A DNA stretch of 23,786 bases from an uncultured Peptococcaceae bacterium (GTDB lineage Bacteria > Bacillota > Peptococcia > Peptococcales > Peptococcaceae): NCBI GenBank assembly GCA_900553245.1, contig USCP01000006.1, positions 1 to 23,786 on the forward strand. Direction: 5' to 3'. The notes beneath the pieces were generated by a model. It was not told the origin of the DNA, made no database searches, and saw only the letters and a program-made list of their open reading frames with translations. This document shows, piece by piece, positions 1-6,938 of this stretch (the first letter of the stretch is position 1; the number at the start of each line of letters is the position of its first letter). The position numbers and the translations under genes are program-made.

Positions 1-52
1 TGGGTAGCTTTGCCCACAAAAAGCCGACCCCTCCCAGCCGCCGACATCGGCT

Positions 53-847
53 GTGACAGAATCGCCCTCACTTCCATCCGATATGATGCGTCTTGAAGCG
101 GATATTCGTCAATTTTTGGGTCAACGCTCAGAGGTTTGGAGTGTGTACGTAAAAAATTTAGATACCGATGAAGCTATTTCACTGTACAATCAACCGATGG
201 AGGCAGCCAGCTTGATCAAATTGTATGTGATGCAAAGCTGCTATAGGCACCGGTCGGAAATCATCGCAAACGATACCATCTATACCGGCGACAGTCGTGT
301 GAGTGAAGCAAGATTGGATGAATTATTGTATGCCATGATTGCTTGGTCGGACAATGAGGCCTACAATGAATTGGTGCGGATGCACAGTGTCAATCGAGAT
401 TTTAATGAGGGCTGCCTGCTGATACAAAGTGAGATGTCTTATTCGAGCACTGGCATCTATCATTCGTTACTACCATCTGACACAACGATGACGGGCATTT
501 CTTATGAGCAAAATCACACCAGTGTTGCCGATTGTGCGGCCTTACTGGAATCCATTGCGCGTGACACCTGTGTATCAGCCAATGCTTCCGGGAAAATGCT
601 CGAGTTGCTTAGTCAGCAACAGTTTAGAGAAAAAATTCCGGCAGGTTTGCCGCAAAATGTTTTCTGTGCGAACAAAACCGGAGAGAATGATCACGTGCAG
701 CATGATGTTGCAATGATCTATGGCGAACAATGTGCGTACATTCTTTGTGTTATGGTCAAGAACTGTGCCGATGGCCGGTATACAAGCCAAGGAATGACGA
801 GCCTTTCAACTTTGGTATATGATGCCTTAAACAGCGTTTGCGAATAA
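53..847 (+). CDS. Beta-lactamase-fold serine hydrolase, 5' end uncertain or broken
   Basis: The product resembles the class A beta-lactamase / penicillin-recognising serine hydrolase fold (Beta-lactamase2-like). Counting from the GTG at 53 (264 aa), the three active-site motifs are present: SLIK (SxxK) at 53-56, SDN at 99-101 and KTG at 208-210. I do not see the class A ExxLN general-base motif, so antibiotic hydrolysis is not assured; a peptidoglycan-related role is equally possible. Neither the GTG at 53 nor the ATGs at 83 and 86 has a Shine-Dalgarno sequence, and there is no signal peptide. The frame stays open back to a TAG at 5-7 and encodes a Pro/Ser/Thr-rich, linker-like stretch. The likely original protein therefore began upstream with an export or anchor segment now cut off by a stop or frameshift. 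A paralogue lies at 5698-6870. Confidence 0.7.
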   Translation: MTESPSLPSDMMRLEADIRQFLGQRSEVWSVYVKNLDTDEAISLYNQPMEAASLIKLYVMQSCYRHRSEIIANDTIYTGDSRVSEARLDELLYAMIAWSDNEAYNELVRMHSVNRDFNEGCLLIQSEMSYSSTGIYHSLLPSDTTMTGISYEQNHTSVADCAALLESIARDTCVSANASGKMLELLSQQQFREKIPAGLPQNVFCANKTGENDHVQHDVAMIYGEQCAYILCVMVKNCADGRYTSQGMTSLSTLVYDALNSVCE

Positions 848-874
848 AAAGTGAGGATGAATCGATTTTGATGT

Positions 875-911
875 AAATGCCCCAAGGGAGTGTCCATCTC
901 TTGGGGCATTT
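875..911 (+). terminator. Hairpin after the first hydrolase gene
   Basis: A 12-bp perfect inverted repeat (875-886 with 900-911) with a 13-nt loop starts 28 nt after the stop codon. The T-tract is poor (TTT then GTGTG), so it is a weak intrinsic terminator or an mRNA-stabilising hairpin. Confidence 0.5.
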
Positions 912-986
912 GTGTGTAGTTGATATAGTGATGTAAATACACCGACGTATAGATTGTTGGTAACTTGGTAAGGTGTTTCTTCGAGA

Positions 987-1016
987 CTGTCATTTATTTG
1001 AAATTGGTGATATACT
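987..1016 (+). promoter_or_regulatory. Extended -10 promoter for the LytTR/kinase operon
   Basis: A TATACT -10 at 1011-1016 is preceded by the extended element TGA (1008-1010). The best -35 is the weak CTGTCA at 987-992, with an 18-bp spacer. It sits about 40 bp upstream of the regulator start and is the only promoter-like match in the gap. A weak -35 with a good extended -10 fits a promoter that may need an activator. Confidence 0.5.
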
Positions 1017-1053
1017 AATTTCATGTTGTATCTGTTGAGGGGAGGCCGATTCT

Positions 1054-1761
1054 ATGAATATTGCGTTATGTGATGATGCGCCGATTCAAATGAGTGCTAT
1101 TGAAACCTATTTATTAGAACGAGATTCAAAGGTGCACATTGATGTTTATTTTTCCGGTGAAGCACTGCTTAAGGCTTATGATGAGGGAGTGCGGTATCAA
1201 GCGGTGTTTTTAGATATGGAAATGGGTGGCAAAAACGGTTTGGAAACGGCGGATGCCTTGCGAGTAATGGATGAACATCTTGAAATTATCTTTGTCACCA
1301 GTTATACACGTTATATGGAGGATAGCTTTAAATGCTCGCCCTTTCGCTTTTTGGTCAAACCTATCAAACAGGATAAGTTGGAAGAAACGGTGAATGCGTT
1401 GTATCAAAAATTGGCGAAGAAACCAACGTCGCTTGTGATTAAGGAAAAAGGCAATGTATTTCGACTGTATAGCGATGAAATTGTTTACTGTGAAAGCGAC
1501 GGGCATTTGATTTATATTCATGCTAAGAATCGTGTGTATACAATGCGTACAACAATCAAAGATTTGTTGGAACAACTTCGCGGAGTGGGTTTTGGCCGCC
1601 CCTATAATGCTTATATGGTCAATTTTCGTTATGTGGAGTCTATTATAGAGAACGAGGTTCTTTTATCGGTAAATAATTTGCATCTACCACTTAGTCGTTC
1701 CTATAAAAAAGCATTTAAAGAAGACTATATGAAATATTTAGAAGGGAATCTTTCTGTTTAA
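1054..1761 (+). CDS. LytTR-family response regulator (AgrA/VirR-like)
   Basis: A 235-aa two-component response regulator. The receiver domain (about 1-120) has the acidic pocket (CDD at 6-8), the phospho-acceptor D54 in FLDMEMGG, the switch T82 and the K102-P103 pair. Residues about 127-230 form a LytTR DNA-binding domain, recognisable by EIVYCESDGH, the RTTIKDLLEQL helix and the PLSRSYKKAF tail. Such proteins bind pairs of 9-bp direct repeats and usually control virulence, bacteriocin, quorum or cell-envelope genes. The SD (GAGGGGAGG, 1037-1045) is strong. The stop overlaps the kinase start by one base (TAATG), so the two are translationally coupled and almost certainly form a pair. Target genes are not known; the adjacent surface-protein genes are the obvious candidates. 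Confidence 0.9.
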   Translation: MNIALCDDAPIQMSAIETYLLERDSKVHIDVYFSGEALLKAYDEGVRYQAVFLDMEMGGKNGLETADALRVMDEHLEIIFVTSYTRYMEDSFKCSPFRFLVKPIKQDKLEETVNALYQKLAKKPTSLVIKEKGNVFRLYSDEIVYCESDGHLIYIHAKNRVYTMRTTIKDLLEQLRGVGFGRPYNAYMVNFRYVESIIENEVLLSVNNLHLPLSRSYKKAFKEDYMKYLEGNLSV

Positions 1762-3065
1762 TGATGCTTAATCTTTTAATTTGTTTCACTGCCCTTATGG
1801 AAGCATGGAGCATGTTTATGCTATTTACTGTATTTATGAAGCCCAGATTTTGGGGTGTGAAACAAACTTTTATAGTTGGTGTATTGGTATTGATGGGGGT
1901 TATTTCGTTATATGGTATGAGTGCCACCTATCCATTTGCCAATGATTTTTTTACAATTTTAATAGGTGGCATTATAGGATGTGTATTTTATAGTGGGGGC
2001 TTTATTGTTGCGTTCCTTGTATCTGCAGCTGTAAATGTGACATCGTTAACCTTGATGATTGTCATATTAAAGGGGATTTTGGCTTGCCTTCAATTAAATA
2101 TAGAGGCCATTACAGAAATCGGTATATATCAATTGTCAGGCGTTATAATGGCTAAATCTATATTGTTACTTGTGTCCTATATTATCTATCGTTATAAAAG
2201 GAAAAAGGGCTCGAGAATAGTAAAAACATATTGGCGTTCATTAGTATTACTTTTAGGGATTACACTGTTAGCAATAATTATACTTTTTGAATTATCAGCC
2301 GAAGTGATGTGTGTGAAACACACCGGAGAGACATTGGTGTGTATGATAGGTATGTTTGTCTATATGATTTTTACCTTGCTGCTCTATGATCGACAAGTTC
2401 AGCAAGCAGAAGAACTTTATCTTCAAGCACAAGTGGAATTGCGTTTGCAAGAACAATTAAAGCATATGGACGAACTCATCGCTCAACAAGAGATGATGCG
2501 CCGATTTCGGCACGATATTTCCAATCAATTGGTGGTTATTCAGAAGTATTTGGAAAATGGAAATAAAGAAAAGGAATTAAAGCACATAGATAGTTTAGTC
2601 GAGTCACTGGATAAGGCGGAACAAGTACTTGATACCGGAAATTTGGCGTTGGATGCAATCATAAGTACTAAGCAAGCTTTGGCAGAAAATAAAGGGATTC
2701 ATTTTGAGTATCAATTGCAGATTCCGGAAAATTTACCAATGGCTCCGGAAGATGTTTGTGTCATATTTGGGAATGCTTTAGATAATGCGATTGAAGCGTG
2801 TGAGCGGATTCAAAATGGAAATAAATCAATTCGATGTGTATTGATAGAATTGCACAACTGTTTATTTTGCAAAATTGTAAATACTGCGCCATGCCGTCAG
2901 GATGAGCGTTGGATAACAAGTAAAAAAGATAAGGTGAATCATGGATATGGCGTATCTCAAATACGACATGCGCTGGAAAAGTATGATTGTGAACCTGAAT
3001 TTAATTGGGAAAATGACACTTTTACGCTTAAATTCGTCATCTTTAACCAAGTAACAATAAAATAA
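1761..3065 (+). CDS. GHKL-type sensor histidine kinase (AgrC/VirS-like)
   Basis: A 434-aa membrane sensor kinase. The N-terminal half (about 1-210) is very hydrophobic, with six or seven predicted membrane segments and a short RYKRKKG loop near 144-150. A Gln/Glu-rich coiled coil (about 212-245) leads to the phospho-accepting H251 in FRHDISNQL. The ATP-binding domain has the N-box GNALDNAIEAC (337-347) and glycine motif HGYGVS (394-399), typical of the AgrC/GHKL (HPK10) class. This class usually senses a secreted peptide, but no agrB- or agrD-like gene is visible nearby, so the ligand is unknown. The ATG at 1761 overlaps the regulator stop; the next codon is also ATG. The gene is AT-rich compared with the glycosyltransferase downstream. 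Confidence 0.9.
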   Translation: MMLNLLICFTALMEAWSMFMLFTVFMKPRFWGVKQTFIVGVLVLMGVISLYGMSATYPFANDFFTILIGGIIGCVFYSGGFIVAFLVSAAVNVTSLTLMIVILKGILACLQLNIEAITEIGIYQLSGVIMAKSILLLVSYIIYRYKRKKGSRIVKTYWRSLVLLLGITLLAIIILFELSAEVMCVKHTGETLVCMIGMFVYMIFTLLLYDRQVQQAEELYLQAQVELRLQEQLKHMDELIAQQEMMRRFRHDISNQLVVIQKYLENGNKEKELKHIDSLVESLDKAEQVLDTGNLALDAIISTKQALAENKGIHFEYQLQIPENLPMAPEDVCVIFGNALDNAIEACERIQNGNKSIRCVLIELHNCLFCKIVNTAPCRQDERWITSKKDKVNHGYGVSQIRHALEKYDCEPEFNWENDTFTLKFVIFNQVTIK

Positions 3066-3080
3066 AATCGTTAATATTAG

Positions 3081-3112
3081 TGCGAAGTAGCTGATGCAAC
3101 TTCGCATTTTTT
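3081..3112 (+). terminator. Rho-independent terminator of the two-component operon
   Basis: An 8-bp perfect stem, TGCGAAGT (3081-3088) with ACTTCGCA (3099-3106), a 10-nt loop and a run of six T (3107-3112), 15 nt after the kinase stop codon. Confidence 0.85.
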
Positions 3113-3113
3113 G

Positions 3114-3173
3114 TAAGTTATGTCATTACAAAGACCTGTTATGCTAAATTTAGAGTCAAAGTACTAAGTTATG
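3114..3173 (+). promoter_or_regulatory. Three GTTATG repeats, candidate LytTR-regulator boxes
   Basis: TAAGTTATG (3114-3122), CCTGTTATG (3135-3143) and TAAGTTATG (3165-3173) share GTTATG. The first two start 21 bp apart (9-bp box plus 12-bp spacer), which is the geometry of AgrA/LytTR direct repeats; the third is 30 bp further. TAAGTTATG matches the published-type LytTR box [TA][AC][CA]GTTN[AG][TG] at 8 of 9 positions; the middle copy is poorer. They lie about 110-170 bp upstream of the promoter at 3284, farther than usual. This is a pattern match only. Confidence 0.35.
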
Positions 3174-3283
3174 GTAGTTTAATTATTCAGTAGAAATATT
3201 GCTTGTTCGGGTGCTATATAAGCTTGGATGATGAAATAGAATTTTAAGAGTTATTCAAAAAAAAAAAAAGAAGTATAAAAATA

Positions 3284-3313
3284 TTGACACTTGTTGATTT
3301 ATTGCAGTATACT
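3284..3313 (+). promoter_or_regulatory. Near-consensus sigma-A promoter of the secreted stalk-domain gene
   Basis: A perfect -35 TTGACA (3284-3289), 18-bp spacer and TATACT -10 (3308-3313). A run of 13 A (3257-3269) just upstream could act as an UP element. The predicted start near 3320 leaves a short leader of about 45 nt. The rest of the 3066-3364 gap holds only the terminator and the GTTATG repeats; I see no gene in it. Confidence 0.85.
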
Positions 3314-3364
3314 AGCTGTATTAAATTAGAATATTTAAAAAATTAAGTGGAAAGAAAGATTACT

Positions 3365-4291
3365 ATGAAAAGCAAAAAATTATTATGCGGTCTCACCTGT
3401 GCGGCGCTTTTGGCAGCACCGGGGGCAGTTTTGGCGGATGCGCCGGATGTGAACCTGATTGTTAACCAAGCACATGTGTATGGCGATGAATCAACCGGAT
3501 ACCCTTATGTGAACGATCAATATCGCACCATGTTGCCACTTCGTATCATTAACGATACCTTGGGCTATGACACCGAATGGCAAAAGGATGGGCAGATTCG
3601 TATCACCGATAAAGATCAAAAGGTGGATGTCACCCTTAAAATCGGCAGCACCGACTATACCGCTAATGGGGAAGCGGGCAAGTTTGAAACTGCACCAACC
3701 ACCAAGAACAACCGCACCTATTTACCGGCGCGTGATTTTAGTGAAATCTACGGCGCCATCTATTGGGAAAAGGATTCCAACACCGTATGGGTGTCTCAAA
3801 CCGATCAAGTAGATTACCAAATGGTTGGCAAAAAACTCATGCGTTCCGATGGCAAGGCCATTGTAGAAGTGGCAGTACCGGAAGGCTATGACGTGTTGAC
3901 CGATACCCAATCCGAACCAATTGTGTTGGAACGTGACATCAATGGGGTGCGTTACCTTGGCCTTAACTGCGGTCAAGGCTTTGACAAACCGGTGCCACTC
4001 TTCCGTGACAACGGCGATGCTTTGGAATATGTGACCGATGTCAATGCCGGCGCTTCCTACTACGTGGATGGCGATGTGGTATACCACACCGATGGCATTA
4101 ACGTTGGTGGCTGGCAGTACGACATTCAGCCAAAGCGCTTGTCTGTAACCACCTTGGGTGAAAACGGCGGCACCAAAACCTATGAACTCGACTTCGTTGT
4201 CAACGATTGCACCCTCGATATGAAGGACGGCAAGCTCATTGCTACCGATCCAAAGGGTGTAGAACATGTTATCGACGGCATTGGGCGCTAA
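3365..4291 (+). CDS. Secreted protein with copper-amine-oxidase N-terminal-like (stalk) domain
   Basis: A 308-aa exported protein. The N-terminus is a Sec signal peptide: KSKK, a hydrophobic core (about 7-20) and a signal peptidase I-type site near residues 24-26 (AVLADA). Residues about 35-145 match the copper amine oxidase N-terminal-like domain (stalk domain), with the paired signatures MLPLR (56-60) and YLPARD (119-124). This domain is common in surface proteins of Bacillota and does not imply amine oxidase activity. The C-terminal half is unrecognised, rich in Asp, Gly and Val, probably beta-structured. I chose the ATG at 3365 because GGAAAG (3349-3354) is suitably spaced; a GTG at 3347 has no ribosome-binding site and would lengthen the signal peptide. 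A near-consensus promoter and ribosomal-gene-like codons (Thr ACC, Pro CCA, Arg CGT) suggest high expression. Confidence 0.85.
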   Translation: MKSKKLLCGLTCAALLAAPGAVLADAPDVNLIVNQAHVYGDESTGYPYVNDQYRTMLPLRIINDTLGYDTEWQKDGQIRITDKDQKVDVTLKIGSTDYTANGEAGKFETAPTTKNNRTYLPARDFSEIYGAIYWEKDSNTVWVSQTDQVDYQMVGKKLMRSDGKAIVEVAVPEGYDVLTDTQSEPIVLERDINGVRYLGLNCGQGFDKPVPLFRDNGDALEYVTDVNAGASYYVDGDVVYHTDGINVGGWQYDIQPKRLSVTTLGENGGTKTYELDFVVNDCTLDMKDGKLIATDPKGVEHVIDGIGR

Positions 4292-4327
4292 GGGTATCAA
4301 TGAAAAGTGAATTTACAGTAGAAGAAG

Positions 4328-4357
4328 GGCGCGATGGAAAGAGCATCGCGCCTTTTT
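4328..4357 (+). terminator. Rho-independent terminator after the stalk-domain gene
   Basis: A 9-bp GC-rich stem, GGCGCGATG (4328-4336) with CATCGCGCC (4344-4352), a 7-nt loop and five T (4353-4357), 36 nt after the stop codon. Confidence 0.9.
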
Positions 4358-4429
4358 GTGTGCGTGGGGTGTCGTTTGTCCCTTTTAGCGTGCCGTTTGC
4401 GTTATTTTAAGGAAATATAGATGCGTTTG

Positions 4430-4438
4430 TGGTATGAT
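4430..4438 (+). promoter_or_regulatory. Extended -10 promoter before the glycosyltransferase gene
   Basis: TGG followed by TATGAT (4433-4438) forms an extended -10 about 60 bp upstream of the glycosyltransferase start and downstream of the preceding terminator. No convincing -35 is seen. Confidence 0.45.
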
Positions 4439-4498
4439 AGAAGGGTTTAAGGGATTGATTTGCATCGGTGTGTGATGCGCAAGGGAGGGACTGATGGC

Positions 4499-5431
4499 AT
4501 GCTTTCGGTAGTGGTGCCTGCATATAATGAAGGAAAGATGATTGCCAAGACGGCGCGGGTGATTGCGTCGGTCTTGGATGAGGCCGGGATTGTCCACGAG
4601 ATTATTTTTGTGGATGACGGTTCGCGAGATGAGACGTGGTCGGAGATAGAGCGGGCCAGTCATGAGATTGCGTTTGTGCGTGGGGTGCATTTTTCGCGTA
4701 ACTTCGGCAAGGAGGCGGCGATTTTTGCGGGACTTGAGGCAGCGCGTGGCGACTGTTGCGCGGTGATGGATTGTGATTTGCAGCATCCGCCGCAAAAGCT
4801 GCCGGAGATGTATGCCTTTTGGCAGGACGGCTATCAGGTGGTGAACGGGGTCAAGGCCGACCGTGGCAAGGAGAGTGCTGCCCATGGGTTTGCGGCACGG
4901 ACTTTTTACAAGCTGATGAGTCGTGCGGCAAAGATTGATATGAGTCGTTCATCGGATTTTAAGCTGATGGACCGTCAGGTGGTGGATACGCTGCTGTCTT
5001 TAAAGGAGCGCAAGACATTTTTCCGCGCCCTTGTCGGTTGGGTGGGGTATCGTTCTGTTGATGTGCCGTTTTATGTGGAGGAACGTAGCGAGGGGGCGTC
5101 GCATTTTTCGACGGGTGCTTTGGTGCGCTATGCGGTATCGAATATTTCTTCCTTTTCGGTGGCACCGATGCAGCTGGTGACGGTGATTGGCTGTGTGTTC
5201 CTTTTGGGGGCCGCGGTGCTAGGGGTGCAGACCCTGTATAATTGGTTCAACGGATCGGCGGCGGACGGGTTTACGACGGTGATTATGTTGATTCTTCTGG
5301 TGGGGAGTATTCAGATGATTAGCCTCGGGATTATCGGCTATTATATTGCGCAGATTTATATGGAAGGAAAAGGACGCCCACGCTATTTGGTAGATGATGT
5401 GTGTGGCGATGAGAAAACGCAGGCTGAGTAG
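4499..5431 (+). CDS. Family 2 glycosyltransferase, polyprenyl-phosphate sugar transferase type
   Basis: A 310-aa membrane-associated GT-A glycosyltransferase of the dolichol-phosphate-mannose synthase / GtrB / ArnC type. It probably moves a sugar from a nucleotide donor to undecaprenyl phosphate on the inner membrane face, for a surface glycan. The N-terminal SVVVPAYNEG is the family hallmark; VDDGS (38-42) binds the nucleotide and D91-C-D93 is the metal-binding DxD-type motif. The region around RKTFFRALVGW (171-181) is also typical. Two membrane helices (about 224-248 and 258-285) precede the GRPRYLV tail. The ATG at 4499 is chosen because AAGGGAGGG lies 9 nt upstream; an in-frame TTG at 4460 lacks a site. 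Codons are strikingly G-ended (GCG, ACG, GTG, TCG) compared with the neighbours. Acceptor and sugar cannot be told. Confidence 0.88.
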   Translation: MLSVVVPAYNEGKMIAKTARVIASVLDEAGIVHEIIFVDDGSRDETWSEIERASHEIAFVRGVHFSRNFGKEAAIFAGLEAARGDCCAVMDCDLQHPPQKLPEMYAFWQDGYQVVNGVKADRGKESAAHGFAARTFYKLMSRAAKIDMSRSSDFKLMDRQVVDTLLSLKERKTFFRALVGWVGYRSVDVPFYVEERSEGASHFSTGALVRYAVSNISSFSVAPMQLVTVIGCVFLLGAAVLGVQTLYNWFNGSAADGFTTVIMLILLVGSIQMISLGIIGYYIAQIYMEGKGRPRYLVDDVCGDEKTQAE

Positions 5432-5493
5432 GGCTATATATTATAGAAGGAAAAGATGTGCGCAAGCGCTGGGACTTTCAAATAGTTGACGAC

Positions 5494-5529
5494 AAAGCGA
5501 GGTAGAAACGGTTCTACTTCGCTTTTTTT
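5494..5529 (+). terminator. Strong Rho-independent terminator after the glycosyltransferase
   Basis: A 14-bp stem (5494-5507 with 5512-5525, one G-T wobble), the tetraloop ACGG and a T-tract to 5529. The A-rich 5' arm means it might also end transcription from the opposite strand. Confidence 0.93.
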
Positions 5530-5591
5530 GCTTGGTAGTGGCAGCGAGTGTCGTGTTACACAGAAATATGTGTGGAGTGCTGCTTCTTTGA

Positions 5592-5620
5592 TTGATAATC
5601 GATGGGGGATGGTGTACTTT
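5592..5620 (+). promoter_or_regulatory. Weak candidate promoter before the second hydrolase gene
   Basis: TTGATA (5592-5597), a 17-bp spacer and the poor -10 TACTTT (5615-5620). It lies between the preceding terminator and the next gene, where some promoter is expected, but the -10 match is only 3 of 6. Confidence 0.3.
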
Positions 5621-5697
5621 ATACAAAAGGCCGATTGATGGTTTGGGGATGATACAGCGATGTTGTTGTTTGTATTGTGTGAAAAGGATTTTGCAAT

Positions 5698-6870
5698 ATG
5701 AGAAATATGATGATCTTTATTATTTTTTGTTGTGCTGTTGGGTGTGGGACGGTGCTTTCTTTTTGTTATTTTTGGGGAGATTTGTTAGAGGAAACGGTGG
5801 TAAGCACGGAAAAGGAGGCCGAAGAAGCGGTGCCGGTGCAGCAACCTGCGGAAAAGCGACAGGGTAAACAGGTGATTGACGGTGAAACCTATTATTATGA
5901 TGCTAATGGCAAGAAGTTGACCGACCTTCAACGGATTGACGACTATTATTATTATTTTGCCGCCGATGGTAGGATGCTAAAAAATAGGAAGGATACGGTA
6001 CTTTTTGATGGCATTCCTATACCGTGTTATATGAATGATGATGGGCAGCTTGGTTTTATGGCAACTGTTTCACAGGAATTACTACCGGCTGTGGAGCAAG
6101 AAGAAGCGGTACAGCCGACATTTGAAAGAACCACCGCGTTTAATATCAATGAGGTTCAACGTGAAATCGAAGCTATCATGGCGCGGTACGGTGGAAAAAC
6201 GTCGGTGTATTTTCAGGATTTAAAAACAAATCAACAGATTTCCTTGAATAATAGCCCGATGTATCCGTGCTGTATGATTAAGACGGCCGCTCTTTCTGCT
6301 TTTATGCATCGTGTTGAAGAGGGGAGCATCGACTATCAGCGTTATCAGCCGTATATTGGTCCGATGATTATACACAGCGACAACACCAGCTATAACCGAG
6401 TGATGAAAGGGTTGGGGGATGGCGATGCGCTTTTGGGGGCTTTGCGGTTGAACGAATATTGTGATGCCATCGATATGGGTGAAACGGCAGCGTATCACGG
6501 CTTAAAGCCGGGCGAGGAGTATTTTACAACCGGTCATAGCAGTAACGTGAGCTCGGCCAATGATATCGGACGTTATTTTGAGAAACTGTATTACGGTCAG
6601 CTCGCCGATGTGCGCCATACTCAGGATATGTTGAATCTCTATGTGCAGTGCATCGACCGAGAAGGCATTGCCAGTGGACTTCCGACAAACGTGGCATATG
6701 CCCACAAAACCGGCGAGGCGTACGATTTTTACCACGATGGCGGCATTGTCTACGCAGAAGGCAGACCGTATATTGTGGTGGCCTTTACGGATGGCGTAAC
6801 AAACAACCGAGCTTTTATGAAAGACCTTTCCTCATACCTCTATCATTATCAAATGACGACAATCTTATAA
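5698..6870 (+). CDS. Membrane-anchored beta-lactamase-fold protein with wall-binding-type repeats and Cys in place of the catalytic Ser
   Basis: A 390-aa protein in three parts. Residues about 4-26 are a hydrophobic signal anchor (a weak lipobox around C16 is possible). After an acidic linker, residues about 57-96 hold Tyr/Gly repeats (YYYDANGKK, YYYYFAADGR) like the choline/glucan cell-wall-binding repeats. Residues about 150-390 are a beta-lactamase-fold domain related to the product of 53-847: SDN at 227-229 and KTG at 337-339 are intact, but the SxxK motif reads CMIK, with Cys192 (TGT at 6271-6273) where Ser is expected and K195 kept. It may be a thiol enzyme, a binding protein or inactive. 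It probably sits outside the cell on peptidoglycan or another wall polymer. AAAAGGA lies 9 nt before the ATG. Confidence 0.82.
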   Translation: MRNMMIFIIFCCAVGCGTVLSFCYFWGDLLEETVVSTEKEAEEAVPVQQPAEKRQGKQVIDGETYYYDANGKKLTDLQRIDDYYYYFAADGRMLKNRKDTVLFDGIPIPCYMNDDGQLGFMATVSQELLPAVEQEEAVQPTFERTTAFNINEVQREIEAIMARYGGKTSVYFQDLKTNQQISLNNSPMYPCCMIKTAALSAFMHRVEEGSIDYQRYQPYIGPMIIHSDNTSYNRVMKGLGDGDALLGALRLNEYCDAIDMGETAAYHGLKPGEEYFTTGHSSNVSSANDIGRYFEKLYYGQLADVRHTQDMLNLYVQCIDREGIASGLPTNVAYAHKTGEAYDFYHDGGIVYAEGRPYIVVAFTDGVTNNRAFMKDLSSYLYHYQMTTIL

Positions 6871-6888
6871 GAAGCAAATGTATTCAAT

Positions 6889-6938
6889 AAATCCCCGCTG
6901 CATGATTGCTGTTTGGCAAATCATGCAGCGGGGATTTT
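6889..6938 (+). terminator. Long hairpin terminator after the second hydrolase gene
   Basis: A perfect 19-bp inverted repeat (6889-6907 with 6919-6937) with an 11-nt loop, followed by only four T (6935-6938). The stem is long enough to end transcription on either strand. Confidence 0.85.

Noticed and set aside
941..1016. Possible LytTR boxes for autoregulation upstream of the regulator gene
   Set aside because: Only one weak match (ATTGTTGGT, 953-961) and no partner at 21-22 bp spacing.
3722..4300. A 192-codon antisense frame across the stalk-domain gene
   Set aside because: It mirrors strongly biased sense codons; no ribosome-binding site or domain, whereas the sense gene has promoter, signal peptide and terminator.
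4385..4885. A 166-codon antisense frame over the glycosyltransferase
   Set aside because: His/Arg/Pro-rich composition typical of the complement of a GC-rich gene; no domain.
5592..5867. A 91-codon frame overlapping the start of the second hydrolase gene
   Set aside because: It runs in a different frame through the signal anchor coding region, is full of Cys and Gly runs, and the overlapping gene has clear domains and a ribosome-binding site.
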